From NCBI GenBank assembly GCA_965247425.1, contig OZ252023.1:1736001-1800000 (forward strand): a stretch of 64,000 nt of DNA, written 5' to 3'. Every line of letters starts with the position of its first letter. Position 1 is the first letter of the stretch. This DNA comes from CAZOZZ01 sp965247425 (GTDB taxonomy: Bacteria; Acidobacteriota; Terriglobia; 20CM-2-55-15). The translations under genes and the position numbers were made by a program. The notes below the pieces were generated by a model. That model was given only the letters and a program-made list of their open reading frames with translations, did no database searches and had not been told where the DNA came from. Below are positions 51,027-60,332 of the stretch, piece by piece.

Positions 51027-52826
51027 TTAGCTTCCCACTTTCAGGACAGCAAGGAACGCTTCCTGAGGGATGTCCACTTTCCCAACTCGTTTCATTCGCC
51101 GCTTGCCTTCTTTTTGCCGCTCCAGCAGCTTGCGTTTTCGGCTGATGTCCCCGCCGTAGCACTTGGCGGTGACGTTCTTGCGAATAGCTGGGATGGACTC
51201 GCGGGCGATTACTCGATTTCTGACAGCGGCCTGGATTGCGACCTCGAACATCTGGCGGGGGATGAGTTCTTTCATCTTTTCGACGAGCGCGCGGCCGCGG
51301 TCGTAGGCAAAGTCTTGATGGACGATCCAGGACAGGGCGTCGACCGACTCGCCGGCCACCATGATGTCGAGTTTCACAAGCTTAGAGACGCGGTAACCCG
51401 ACAGGTGGTAGTCGAACGACGCGTAACCCTTTGAGACGGACTTCAGCCGATCATAGAAATCGAGGACGATTTCGTTCAGCGGCATTTCATAAGTCAGCAG
51501 GACCCGGTTGGATGAAACGTACTCGAATCCCTTCTGAGCTCCCCTCTTATCCTCGAGCAACTTGAGTATGGGGCCCAGGAAGTCATCGCGCGTCATCACC
51601 AGGGCCGTGATGATCGGCTCTTCGATCGAGTCGATATCCTGAGGGTTGGGAAACTTGGTCGGGTTCTCGATCTCCGTGATCTCACCGTCGATTCCGAGAA
51701 TCCTGTACCGGACACCGGGGGCCGTCGAGATCAGGGAGAGCTCGAATTCGCGCTCCAGGCGTTCCTGGACGATTTCCATATGCAACAGACCGAGAAAGCC
51801 GCAACGGAATCCGAACCCCAGCGCTGTCGAGGTTTCCGGCTCGTAGAAAAATGACGAATCGTTGAGCCGGAGCTTGTCTAACGCATCCCGTAACCCCTCG
51901 TACTGATTCGGCTCCACCGGATAGAGGCCGGCGAAGACAAGCGGTTTGATTTCCTGGAAACCCGGGAAAGGATTGACGGTCTGTCGGCTTTCCTCCGTGA
52001 TCGTGTCCCCGACCTGCGTGTCGCCCACCTCCTTGATGTTGGCGATGACGTAGCCGACTTCTCCAGCCGTCAGTTTCCCGGTCGGTGTCATCTTTGGGGT
52101 CAAAGTACCGATCTCTTCGGCCTGGTACACCTGGCCGTTCGACATCAAGCGGACCTTCATCCCCTTTTCGATTCGTCCGTCGACCATCCGGACCAGGACG
52201 ATGACGCCGCGGTAATTGTCGAACCACGAATCAAAGATGAGGGCTTTCAGGGGGGCATCCGGGTCGCCCGTCGGTTGAGGAACGCGAGCGACGATGGCTT
52301 CGAGCACCTCATCGATTCCCAGCCCTTGCTTCGCGCTGATGTGAAGCACGTTTCCCGAGTCCAGACCAATGACGGCCTGAAGTTGCTCTTCGGCTCTTTC
52401 GACCTCCGCGCCGGGCAGGTCGATCTTGTTCAGGATTGGAACGATTTCAAGATTGTTGGCCACGGCAAGGTATGTGTTGGCGAGCGTCTGCGCTTCCACA
52501 CCCTGAGACGCATCCACGACGAGCAGTGCCCCCTCGCAGGCCGCCAGGCTCCTGGAGACCTCGTAGCTGAAATCGACATGTCCCGGCGTATCGATCAGGT
52601 TCAGGATGTAGTCCTTGCCGTCTCGTGCTTTGTAGTGGAGGCGCACCGACGTGGCCTTTATCGTGATTCCACGCTCCCGTTCGAGGTCCATGCCGTCCAG
52701 GACCTGCTGGGACATCTCCCTCTCCGACAGCGCTCCGGTGATCTCGAGCAACCGATCTGCCAGCGTCGATTTACCGTGATCGATATGAGCGATGATTGAA
52801 AAATTCCGAATGTGGTCCAAAGCCAT
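51027..52826 (-). CDS. lepA: Elongation factor 4 (LepA)
   Basis: 599 aa, standard length. GTPase motifs AHIDHGKSTLADRLL, the switch RGITIK, DTPGHVDF and NKIDLPGA; then EF-G-like domains and the LepA-specific C-terminus (GGDISRKRKLLERQKEGKRR). It back-translocates or remodels stalled ribosomes. ATG 52826 follows the ROK gene on the same strand by 22 bp. Confidence 0.95.
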   Translation of the reverse strand: MALDHIRNFSIIAHIDHGKSTLADRLLEITGALSEREMSQQVLDGMDLERERGITIKATSVRLHYKARDGKDYILNLIDTPGHVDFSYEVSRSLAACEGALLVVDASQGVEAQTLANTYLAVANNLEIVPILNKIDLPGAEVERAEEQLQAVIGLDSGNVLHISAKQGLGIDEVLEAIVARVPQPTGDPDAPLKALIFDSWFDNYRGVIVLVRMVDGRIEKGMKVRLMSNGQVYQAEEIGTLTPKMTPTGKLTAGEVGYVIANIKEVGDTQVGDTITEESRQTVNPFPGFQEIKPLVFAGLYPVEPNQYEGLRDALDKLRLNDSSFFYEPETSTALGFGFRCGFLGLLHMEIVQERLEREFELSLISTAPGVRYRILGIDGEITEIENPTKFPNPQDIDSIEEPIITALVMTRDDFLGPILKLLEDKRGAQKGFEYVSSNRVLLTYEMPLNEIVLDFYDRLKSVSKGYASFDYHLSGYRVSKLVKLDIMVAGESVDALSWIVHQDFAYDRGRALVEKMKELIPRQMFEVAIQAAVRNRVIARESIPAIRKNVTAKCYGGDISRKRKLLERQKEGKRRMKRVGKVDIPQEAFLAVLKVGS

Positions 52827-52848
52827 AGACTCTCAGTATAAGCGATCG

Positions 52849-53778
52849 TCAGCCGACAAGATCTCTGGCGAGCAAGGCCGCGCCGATGATGCCGGAGCCG
52901 GTGCCGAGTTGGGCCGGGACGATGTGGCAGGCTTCAAAAGTCTGAGGATAGCTGTGTGCACGGGCTTCGGCAATGGCCGGTTCGAGAAGCAGATCTCCGG
53001 CATCGACCACACCGCCGCCAATGACGATCATTTCCAGGTTCAATATGTTCATCAAGTTCCCGCACGCGATTCCCAGGCCACGTCCCGCCTTGTCGAATAC
53101 ACGCTGGGCCGACGGATCCCCTTCGACCGCTGCCTCACAAACCTGCTTACCCGTCAGTTCGCCGCCTGCCTCATGGAGCAAACTCTCCGGGTCTTTCCGC
53201 ATCGCCTCCCGAGCCAGCCGGACCAGACCGGTCGCCGACGCGACGGTTTCCAGGCATCCCCGGCCCCCGCAACCGCACTGTGCCCCGCCCGGATCCACAA
53301 CCATGTGTCCGACTTCAGCCGCGTAACCGCGAGCGCCGCCGAAGAGAGTCCCGTCTAGAATCAGGCCGGACCCGACCCCGGTTCCGAGCGTCAGGCACAT
53401 CATGTGCCGGGTCCCCCGGGCGGCTCCCTTCCTGAACTCGCCCCAGGCATGCATGTCGGCGTCGTTCCGGCCGGTCACGGGGATCTTGATCCGGGCTTCC
53501 AGGAGTGACTCCAGGTTCACCTGGTCGAGTGCAGGTATATTTGGGGATGTCTGAATCTGCCCTGTGTCCGATGATCTCAGGCCCGGGATTCCGAGGCCGA
53601 TCGCACGGACGTCGGCGTGTCTCTGGTACGTCTTTACGATCGACACAAGTTGATCGACGAGAAGGGCATGACCGGCGGTTACGGTGACGTGTGAATCGGA
53701 ATCGAGGATCAGTCCGTCAGGGTCCACCAGGCCGCTCTTGATGCTTTCTCCCCCGACATCGATTCCGACATAGAGCAT
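52849..53778 (-). CDS. ROK-family sugar kinase (glucokinase-like)
   Basis: 309 aa. ATP site GIDVGGESIKSGLVD, catalytic region TGRNDADMHAWGE, LTLGTGVGSGLIL, the zinc-binding ROK motif GGAQCGCGGRGCLETVAS. It likely phosphorylates glucose or an amino sugar. No DNA-binding domain, so an enzyme and not a regulator. It lies upstream of lepA in the same direction. Confidence 0.9.
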   Translation of the reverse strand: MLYVGIDVGGESIKSGLVDPDGLILDSDSHVTVTAGHALLVDQLVSIVKTYQRHADVRAIGLGIPGLRSSDTGQIQTSPNIPALDQVNLESLLEARIKIPVTGRNDADMHAWGEFRKGAARGTRHMMCLTLGTGVGSGLILDGTLFGGARGYAAEVGHMVVDPGGAQCGCGGRGCLETVASATGLVRLAREAMRKDPESLLHEAGGELTGKQVCEAAVEGDPSAQRVFDKAGRGLGIACGNLMNILNLEMIVIGGGVVDAGDLLLEPAIAEARAHSYPQTFEACHIVPAQLGTGSGIIGAALLARDLVG

Positions 53779-53864
53779 GCGCCCGATTAATATACTATAG
53801 TGTTGTTCGTCACCGGTGTCAGTCCCCCTAGCCTGTCAATTTCTTTCTTGTTGAGGTTTGTCTT

Positions 53865-54308
53865 ATGAGCGTCAAGCAGATCAGTCCCGAACAAGCGAAC
53901 GAACTCATGCACGGTGCCGGCGATGTGGTTTATATCGACGTTCGCAGCGAGCCGGAATTCGACAACGGACATCCACCTGGAGCCATCAACATCCCGGTCC
54001 TGTTCCCAAATCCCGCGGGGGGACCGATGACTCCGAACCCGGACTTCATCAAGGTCGTTCAAGCGCACGTTCCGAAGGATAAGTGCGTGATTGCCGGCTG
54101 TCAGATGGGAGGCCGATCGCAGCATGCGGGAGAGCTGATGGTCGGGGCGGGGTACACGGATGTGTCCAACATGCAGGGAGGCTTCGGCGGCGCGCGCGAT
54201 CCGATGGGGCAGCTGGTGGCCGCGGGCTGGGTCCAGATGGAGTTCCCGATCGAGACGAATGTCGACAGCTCGAACGGATATCAGGGCTTGAAGAAGAAAG
54301 TCGACTAG
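53865..54308 (+). CDS. Rhodanese-domain protein
   Basis: 147 aa single rhodanese domain: VVYIDVRSEPEFDNGHPPGAI and an active-site loop CVIAGCQMGGRSQHAGELM with Cys at the catalytic position, then GYTDVSNMQGGF. It would move sulfane sulfur. No signal peptide. It ends overlapping the convergent pnp gene by four bases. Confidence 0.88.
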   Translation: MSVKQISPEQANELMHGAGDVVYIDVRSEPEFDNGHPPGAINIPVLFPNPAGGPMTPNPDFIKVVQAHVPKDKCVIAGCQMGGRSQHAGELMVGAGYTDVSNMQGGFGGARDPMGQLVAAGWVQMEFPIETNVDSSNGYQGLKKKVD

Positions 54309-55135
54309 CCCGAGTCACCCTTCTCCAGGAATCGTCGCAACAGCCGGCCTAGCGTTTCCTCGGCGAGTCGACCCGCGTCGAGAACTTCCTGGTGTGTGAT
54401 TGGTTTGCCTCCGTGTTGTGCGGCGGCGTTCGAGAGGACGGAAATTCCAGCCACTCGGACTCCCATGTGACGCGCGACGATGGCCTCGGGTACGGTGGAC
54501 ATGCCGACCGCGTCGGCGCCCAACGTCAAGAACGCTGCTATTTCGGCGGGGGTTTCGTATGTCGGCCCGGAGACGGCGGCATACACGCCTTCCCTCAGCC
54601 CCACCTCCTCTTCCGTTGCGGCCTCCAGGAACCGTTCACGGAGGGCGACATCGTACACTTCGGTCTGGTCCACGAAACGCGGGCCCCAACGTTCGTCATT
54701 GCCGCCCCTCAACGGGTTTGCTCCCGTCAGGTTGATGTGATCCCGAATCAGCATCAGTTCCGCCGACTTGAAATCGGGGTTGATCGCCCCGGCGGCGTTG
54801 GTCAACACGACTTCCTTTGTGCCGATCTGCCCGAGAAGGCGGATGGGAAAGGTCACCCGGGACATATCGTGGCCTTCGTAGTAGTGAACGCGTCCGGACA
54901 GGATCCAGACGGCCTCACCACCGATGGTCCCCGTGAGGATCCGTCCCTCATGCCCTCCGACCGCGGTCTCTGGAAAATGGGGTATGTCTCCATAATCCAC
55001 AACGGTTGAAGGCCCGAGCAGCGATTCCAGGCTCATCAGGCCGCTGCCGAGAACAATCGCTGTCGTGGGAGGCTTCTGAATGATGTCGAGTAGGTACCGT
55101 CCAGCCTCCTCGACCTTCGCAAAAGTCAATTCCAA
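54305..55135 (-). CDS. Purine nucleoside phosphorylase
   Basis: 276 aa, trimeric-type PNP: IVLGSGLMSLESLL, VVDYGDIPHFPETAVGGHEG, YYEGHDMSRVTFPIRLL, LTNAAGAINPDF and AVSGPTYETPAEIA. It splits (deoxy)guanosine and inosine with phosphate. It lies 7 bp after the NupC-type transporter, forming a nucleoside uptake and breakdown operon. Confidence 0.93.
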   Translation of the reverse strand: MELTFAKVEEAGRYLLDIIQKPPTTAIVLGSGLMSLESLLGPSTVVDYGDIPHFPETAVGGHEGRILTGTIGGEAVWILSGRVHYYEGHDMSRVTFPIRLLGQIGTKEVVLTNAAGAINPDFKSAELMLIRDHINLTGANPLRGGNDERWGPRFVDQTEVYDVALRERFLEAATEEEVGLREGVYAAVSGPTYETPAEIAAFLTLGADAVGMSTVPEAIVARHMGVRVAGISVLSNAAAQHGGKPITHQEVLDAGRLAEETLGRLLRRFLEKGDSG

Positions 55136-55142
55136 AGTGCCT

Positions 55143-56348
55143 CTACAAAAGGATCCCTGCGATCGATGCCGTCATCAACGTCGCCATCGTTCCCGCCATC
55201 AATGCCCGCAGGCCCAGGCGTGCCAGGTCCTGCCTTCGATCGGGCGCTATGCCGCCGATGCCGCCGATCATGATGCCGATGGAGCCCAGGTTGGCGAACC
55301 CCGCGAGCGCGAAAGTCGAGATCACCACGGATCGGGGGGCGAGCGCGTCCGGGGTTCGCAGGATCTCGGTAAGGCTGCTGTAGGCAACAAACTCGTTCAT
55401 GATGATCTTTTGTCCCAGAAGGCTGCCGACGGTGGTCACATCCTGGAGCGGCACGCCAATGATGAACGCAACCGGTGCGAAGACGATTCCCAGTATCTGT
55501 TGAAGCGTCACTCCGACCATGCCCAGGATTCCGTTTAGAAGCGCGATCAGCGCAACGAAGGCTATCAGCATCGCCGCTACGTTGAGAGCCAGGCGAAGAC
55601 CGTCCGATGCGCCGTGGGCAACAGCATCGATCACGTTAACGTCTCCCTGATCGAGATCGAGTTGGAGTTGGTCGCGTGTCATCGGGCTCTCGGTTTCCGG
55701 GTTCAACATCTTGGCGATCATGAGTCCGGCCGGCGCCGCCATGACGCTCGCCGTCAGCAGGTGTCCCGCGCTGACTCCCATCCGAATGTACCCCGCCATC
55801 ACTCCGCCGGCGATCGTGGCCATCCCACAAGTCATCAGGGACATCATTTCAGATTGAGTCATCTTGCTGACGAAGGGCTTTACGACCAGGGGCGCCTCAG
55901 TCATGCCCATAAACACATTCGCGGCGGCCGCCAGCGACTCCGCGCCGCTGGTCCGCATCGTCTTCGACATGATCTTCGCGAAGACCAGAACGACCTTCTG
56001 CATAATCCCGAGGTGATAGAGGACCGTGAACAGGGCAGACGTAAAAATGATCGTCGGCAGGACCTGGAACGCGAACACGAACCCGAACGTGTCGATGTCG
56101 GTTGCCAGTGAACCGAATACGAAGGCCGCGCCAGCGTCGGCAAACCCCAGCATTCGGGTGATCGCCCGGCTGATGTTGTCAAAGACGATGACACCCGGCG
56201 TGGTCTTGAGAATAAACAGAGCGAAAGAGAATTGAAGCGCCAGACCCCAGGCAACAATCCGAAAGTCGATCGCCTTACGGTTGCTCGAGAGACCATAAGC
56301 CACCACGAGCATCAGGAGGAGTCCTCCAACACTGATGACATTCGTCAT
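55143..56348 (-). CDS. nupC: NupC-family concentrative nucleoside transporter
   Basis: From ATG 56348 (MTNVISVGGLLLML), with GCGAGG upstream, the product is 401 aa with about ten membrane segments. CNT-family stretches are clear: FVFAFQVLPTIIFTSALFTV, GMTEAPLVVKPFV and AYSSLTEI near the C-terminus. It imports nucleosides with H+ or Na+. The downstream PNP gene fits this role. Confidence 0.92.
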   Translation of the reverse strand: MTNVISVGGLLLMLVVAYGLSSNRKAIDFRIVAWGLALQFSFALFILKTTPGVIVFDNISRAITRMLGFADAGAAFVFGSLATDIDTFGFVFAFQVLPTIIFTSALFTVLYHLGIMQKVVLVFAKIMSKTMRTSGAESLAAAANVFMGMTEAPLVVKPFVSKMTQSEMMSLMTCGMATIAGGVMAGYIRMGVSAGHLLTASVMAAPAGLMIAKMLNPETESPMTRDQLQLDLDQGDVNVIDAVAHGASDGLRLALNVAAMLIAFVALIALLNGILGMVGVTLQQILGIVFAPVAFIIGVPLQDVTTVGSLLGQKIIMNEFVAYSSLTEILRTPDALAPRSVVISTFALAGFANLGSIGIMIGGIGGIAPDRRQDLARLGLRALMAGTMATLMTASIAGILL

Positions 56349-56468
56349 TTGAACCTCGCTTTCATGAACAGGGTTGCCGGAACCATCGGCGGCCAAAGGA
56401 TTGTATCTCTTGTCGGTTATAATCTAGGGGTCCGCTCAAGAATAACTATTTCTGGATAGGAGTTGTTC

Positions 56469-56831
56469 ATGTTCTGTCCGACCTGTAGTTCGGAATACCT
56501 GGAAGGAATAACCCGTTGTGCGGAGTGCGATGTCGAACTGGTGGTTGACTTGCCGAGTCCCGATCACGATGGTCCACCGCTAAGAGTCGCCCGTGTGTGC
56601 GGCGCTGTCGATGCGGACATGATCCAGGAGTTGCTCGAGAACAACGGAATCGATGTGGTCCTTCAGGGGAAACGGACCGCGCTCACTATACCCGCGGCAG
56701 GAATGCTGACCGATGTTCGGGTCTGGGTGCAGGAATCGGACATGAGGAAGGCGGAAGAGTTGATCGAGGCGTTCTTTGAGAGCTCGGACGAATCGATCCC
56801 GGCTGATCCAGAAGGGGATGGAGAGTTATGA
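56469..56831 (+). CDS. Zinc-ribbon plus DUF2007-type protein
   Basis: 120 aa from ATG 56469. An N-terminal zinc ribbon (FCPTCSSEYLEG, RCAECDVEL) precedes a DUF2007-like domain (MIQELLENNGIDVVL, VRVWVQESDMRKAEELIEAF), which is related to GlnB-like folds. Function is unknown; often called a putative signal-transducing protein. It is divergent from nupC. Confidence 0.82.
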   Translation: MFCPTCSSEYLEGITRCAECDVELVVDLPSPDHDGPPLRVARVCGAVDADMIQELLENNGIDVVLQGKRTALTIPAAGMLTDVRVWVQESDMRKAEELIEAFFESSDESIPADPEGDGEL

Positions 56832-56847
56832 CGCATCCAGCCCTCGG

Positions 56848-57200
56848 TCAGACCTTGTACGTCCCGCTTTTTGTCCGGCGAAGGTTCCCCGCCTGTGACA
56901 GGTAATAGAGGGAACTGCCCACACCCCTCTTGTCTAATCCTGTCTTGCCCGCAACGTCTTCCACCGTCGCCTCGCCTATCTTCGCGACGGCATCGATTAT
57001 GAGTTTGTTGCGCTGCGCTCGAGCAGCCCCGGCCGTTCGGGATCCTTTTTGGTCGAGCGGCGTTTCGGGGTGGGTGCGGTGGCGCCACCCGGTGTCCCTT
57101 CACCGACGATGTACGCTTCAATCGCATCCCGAATCGCACTGTCGAGTGTGCGTTGTACCTCGGTGGAAATTCGACGAGTCAATTCGTCTATGAAGGACAT
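56848..57200 (-). pseudogene. Winged-helix-like DNA-binding protein, frameshifted
   Basis: The N-terminal frame from ATG 57200 gives MSFIDELTRRISTEV and IRDAIEAYIVGEG, then a Lys/Pro linker. The frame must shift at a run of four Gs near 57030 to continue with RNKLIIDAVAKIGEATVEDV and AGKTGLDKRGVGSSLYYLSQ, ending TKSGTYKV at TGA 56848. The 353-nt span is one base short. The C-terminal half is a winged helix-type DNA-binding motif. A homopolymer sequencing error is the likely cause, as both halves are well preserved. Confidence 0.65.
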
Positions 57201-57265
57201 GGTTCCTCCAAATCATTCACTTAAATGGACCAGAGATTCAGTTCAATAGTGTAAGGTTAACCTAT

Positions 57266-57397
57266 ATGGACAGTTTTACATTAGCAGTTGTCATCGGTAT
57301 GGTCGCCGTGATGCTGATGCTGGGTTTCTTCGTCCTGGTAGACAAGGGCGCGCCGGAGCCGGTCGCAACCGGAAAGCAACGAAAGCGATCTTCCTGA
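57266..57397 (+). CDS. Small single-pass membrane protein (43 aa)
   Basis: ATG 57266 to TGA 57397. The first 30 residues form one membrane helix (LAVVIGMVAVMLMLGFFVLV), followed by a short basic tail ending KQRKRSS. No family is recognised. It is in the opposite direction to both neighbours, so co-regulation is not evident. Confidence 0.5.
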   Translation: MDSFTLAVVIGMVAVMLMLGFFVLVDKGAPEPVATGKQRKRSS

Positions 57398-57500
57398 AGC
57401 CCTCCCAGTATTAGGAAACCCGGACACGTGCGTTCCATGAGCGCCAGTGAGCCTGCCCCCCCAATGCCGGAACACCTGCGGTCGCCGACCGAACGGCTCT

Positions 57501-57647
57501 TCAACTATCGTGAAGGTCGCTTTCTTTGATCAACGAACGTAGCTCCTCGATCCTGCGGTCCAGGTCTTTCTGCTTCCTGGACATCATCAAGGTGTAGGCG
57601 AATATTCCGACAAAAAAGACGCTGTAAGCTGCGACGAGCCAGTTCAT
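57501..57647 (-). CDS. ccmD: CcmD-like small heme-exporter component
   Basis: 48 aa, below the usual ORF size cut-off. One membrane helix (WLVAAYSVFFVGIFAYTLMM) then a basic/acidic coiled segment (SRKQKDLDRRIEELRSLI), the CcmD layout. Its ATG overlaps the ccmC stop (ATGA). CcmD helps release heme-loaded CcmE from CcmABC. Confidence 0.78.
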   Translation of the reverse strand: MNWLVAAYSVFFVGIFAYTLMMSRKQKDLDRRIEELRSLIKESDLHDS

Positions 57648-58318
57648 TGCGAGTGCACCAGTTGTTCGAAGTATTCCACTTCCTCATGGGTCCGCTCGAC
57701 GGCGAGCCGCTGACCGAGCAGGTATGTGTAGAGAAGCATGAACGCCGTCAAGGTGATTATCAACGCGATATACATATCGACATCCAGGCCGGAGCCCTCG
57801 CCGCCGAAGATCACGGGCGAGGGATGTTGCGTTCGCCACCAACGGATCGCCATGTAGTTGATCGGTACGTCGATGAAGGCCAGTATGCCGAACACGGCCT
57901 GAAGTGCGGCCCGTTTCATCGGTTCAGCGATGTAAGCGCCGAGCATGATGTAGCTGATGAAGAGAATCCAGAGCAGCAGTTGCAAAGTCAACCGCGCGTC
58001 CCAGGTCCACCATATTCCCCAGATCGGCTTCGCCCAGAGGATGCCCGTCGCGAGGTTGAGGCTCGCGAACAACACGCCGATTTCCGCTGAGCAACGAGCA
58101 ATACGATCCCATGCTAAATCACGTTTCAGCAGAAAAACGATGCTCGAAACGAAAACAACGAAGAAGGCGAAGTAACCCATAAAGGCGGCGGACACGTGGA
58201 AATAGAAGATGCGTTGCACGATGCCCATCGTGGCTTCCGTGGGTGCGTAAAGGAAAACCGCCCAAAGGGCAGTCAGCATACCCACCAGGCTTGCGACGCC
58301 GATCATCCTGTTGGTCAT
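57644..58318 (-). CDS. ccmC: Heme exporter protein CcmC
   Basis: From ATG 58318 (MTNRMIGVASLVG; AGGGG 10 nt before) 224 aa; in-frame ATGs to 58360 would overlap ccmB. Six membrane helices; the tryptophan-rich heme-handling motif WGIWWTWDARLT and a flanking His in IFYFHVSAAFMG. It loads heme onto CcmE. Confidence 0.92.
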   Translation of the reverse strand: MTNRMIGVASLVGMLTALWAVFLYAPTEATMGIVQRIFYFHVSAAFMGYFAFFVVFVSSIVFLLKRDLAWDRIARCSAEIGVLFASLNLATGILWAKPIWGIWWTWDARLTLQLLLWILFISYIMLGAYIAEPMKRAALQAVFGILAFIDVPINYMAIRWWRTQHPSPVIFGGEGSGLDVDMYIALIITLTAFMLLYTYLLGQRLAVERTHEEVEYFEQLVHSQ

Positions 58319-58331
58319 TTTATTTCTGCCC

Positions 58332-58997
58332 CTATTCTTCGACGACATATTCGAAGACAAGATACGAAACGATCAGGAAGATGATATCAAAACCGATGAT
58401 CAAGTTCACCCAGGAGCCGAAACCCTCGCTGTCTTCGCCAAGAATCAGGGAGGTTGCTGCGACCGCGGCGATGATCATCGGAAGGGTCAGCGGGATCTGC
58501 AGCATTGGCAGCATGACTTCCCGCATCCGGGTGTTTGCCGATATTGCAGACAGGATCGTGCCTACGGTCGCGAAACCGAGGGTCCCGAGAAAGACGACCA
58601 AGATGAGCCAGAGTAGCTCTCCTCCCAGGCGCAGGTCGTTGAAGATGATGAAGAGTGGCACAATGACCAGTTCCGCGATCAACATGAACAGGAAGTTGCT
58701 CGCAACTTTTCCGACATAGAGGCTCCCGCGACTGACCGGCGCCAGAAGCAGCCCCTGAAGACAGTCGTTGTCCAGGTCGATTGCGAGGGAGCGGTTGAGT
58801 CCGATCACTCCCGCAAAAGTGAGGGCCACCCACAATATTCCGGGTGCGATCAGATCTCGTTCCGCGCCGCTTGGCTCGAAGGCAAAGCTGAAGATCACCG
58901 TCACGAGCAGCCCAAACATCATCATCGAGATCACCGATTCCCGCCGTCTCATTTCGACTGCGATGTCCTTGAGAATGAGAGTAGCGAGGGGCCTCAT
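58332..58997 (-). CDS. ccmB: Heme exporter protein CcmB
   Basis: 221 aa with six membrane segments; pattern LFGLLVTVIFSFAFEPSG, LLLAPVSRGSLYVGKVASNF and LPMLQIPLTLPMIIAAV typical of CcmB. Permease partner of CcmA. Overlaps ccmA by four bases. Confidence 0.93.
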   Translation of the reverse strand: MRPLATLILKDIAVEMRRRESVISMMMFGLLVTVIFSFAFEPSGAERDLIAPGILWVALTFAGVIGLNRSLAIDLDNDCLQGLLLAPVSRGSLYVGKVASNFLFMLIAELVIVPLFIIFNDLRLGGELLWLILVVFLGTLGFATVGTILSAISANTRMREVMLPMLQIPLTLPMIIAAVAATSLILGEDSEGFGSWVNLIIGFDIIFLIVSYLVFEYVVEE

Positions 58998-59737
58998 TTC
59001 GTCGCTCCAACCCGAATGTACCTGGCATAGGCATCCCGTACGCCCGGATCCGACCTGGCCGCGGAATAAACGATTTTCCCACGGTCGATGATGTGAATGT
59101 TCGTGGAGGCGCGCAGGCCGAGTTCCAGGTCGTGCGTGGTCAGGATGACGGTTCTCCCCCCGGCCACAACTTCATCGAGCATCCGGTTCAGGATTTCGAC
59201 GGCGCTGGCGTCGAGGCCCGTGTACGGCTCATCGAGAAGAAGCAGTGCTGGATCGTGCAGCATCACGCGCGCCAGGCCCACCCGTTGATGCAGGCCGCGG
59301 GAGAACGCCCGGACCGGATCGTTCTTCCTCCGCCCCAGCCCGATCCTCTCGATCAGTGCATGAATGTGTTCGTCGGTGTGGCCTACGCCGTACAGGCGGG
59401 AGAAGAAGCGGAGGTTTTCGAGCGGTGTCAGATCCCGATATACGGATGTGCTGTGTGACAGGAAACCGATCTGCCTTCGGACCCGTTCCGGTTCGTCCTG
59501 AATGTCGACCCCGTGGATTCGCAGGCGACCTCCTGAGGGCCGGGCGAGTGTTGCGGCAATCTTCAGGAAAGTGGTCTTGCCGGCGCCGTTCTTGCCGAAC
59601 AATGTGACGAATGCGCCCTTCGGCACCTGGAACGAGACTCCGCGCAGAGCTCGGAAGTGACCATAGGTCTTGGTTAGTCCTTCCGCCTCCATTGCATATG
59701 CATAGGTGTCGGGCGTTTTAGCGTCGGGGGCATTCAT
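58994..59737 (-). CDS. ccmA: Heme exporter ATPase CcmA
   Basis: 247 aa from ATG 59737; ATG 59692 (MEAEGLTKTYGHF) is an alternative. Walker A FGKNGAGKTTFLK, Q-loop GFLSHSTSVYRDL, signature FSRGLHQRVGLARV, Walker B LLLLDEPYTGLD. ATPase that powers release of holo-CcmE from CcmC. Confidence 0.93.
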   Translation of the reverse strand: MNAPDAKTPDTYAYAMEAEGLTKTYGHFRALRGVSFQVPKGAFVTLFGKNGAGKTTFLKIAATLARPSGGRLRIHGVDIQDEPERVRRQIGFLSHSTSVYRDLTPLENLRFFSRLYGVGHTDEHIHALIERIGLGRRKNDPVRAFSRGLHQRVGLARVMLHDPALLLLDEPYTGLDASAVEILNRMLDEVVAGGRTVILTTHDLELGLRASTNIHIIDRGKIVYSAARSDPGVRDAYARYIRVGATK

Positions 59738-59940
59738 TTAGCGTCGGGCCCACCGTCCCTACTCAATACCATGAATCTATGAGAGCCCTTGCATTTACGT
59801 TTGTCATCGATATCGGGAGCGCGGACGCCGGGCCGGCCCCCCACGCCGGGGGAGCATCGTAGTCAACCTAGCGTCGGGGCACCGTCCTTGCTCGGTTCTG
59901 GGTCCAGCAGATCGGTGGTCGCACACAAACTTGGGCAGTG
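59738..59940. other. Gap inside the ccm cluster with short direct repeats
   Basis: 203 bp. TAGCGTCGGGCCCACCGTCC at 59739-59758 recurs with small changes at 59869-59893. No gene seen; it may hold an internal promoter for ccmABCD. Confidence 0.5.
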
Positions 59941-60327
59941 TCAGGCGGGTTTCTTCTTCTGGACCCTTCTGGGCTGGAGCTTGCCGATCACCCGTGCCAG
60001 CTGACCCCGCATTTCCTTCATCCGCCTCTTGTACTGGCCCTCACTGATGGTACCCGATTCCATGGCCATTTCCAGTTCCGTGATCTGGTTCAGGACCGAT
60101 TCTTTGCGATGGAGGAGGGCCTGGCGGCCCTTCCGCTGGGTGTGGCGTTCCTTGATCATCTGGACCGAGAAACTCGCGGCCCAGGCCAGGAAAGCGGCCG
60201 TGATGAGGATGATGAAAACGGTGTGCGCCGCCATCGGGTTGGGGACTCCGATCGGCCGGGACTGGGCCAGCGCCGGTGCGGCAAGGGTCAGGACGAATAT
60301 CAGAGCAAGGAGTGTTCGACGGCGCAT
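59941..60327 (-). CDS. Membrane protein of the ccm cluster, unknown
   Basis: From ATG 60327 (MRRRTLLALIFVLTLAAPALAQ) 128 aa: signal peptide, one further membrane helix (TVFIILITAAFLAWAASFSV), then a cytoplasmic coiled coil (LLHRKESVLNQITELEMAME) and a Lys-rich end. The sequence resembles part of CcmI-type proteins but is not a clear match. Its position between the CcmI-like and ccmA genes suggests a role in cytochrome c maturation. Confidence 0.7.
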   Translation of the reverse strand: MRRRTLLALIFVLTLAAPALAQSRPIGVPNPMAAHTVFIILITAAFLAWAASFSVQMIKERHTQRKGRQALLHRKESVLNQITELEMAMESGTISEGQYKRRMKEMRGQLARVIGKLQPRRVQKKKPA

Positions 60328-60332
60328 CGACG

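Noticed and set aside
56997..57200. Complete 67-aa gene on the minus strand
   Set aside because: The frame ends early only because of a one-base shift; the natural C-terminal winged helix is in the next frame, so it is reported as one frameshifted gene.
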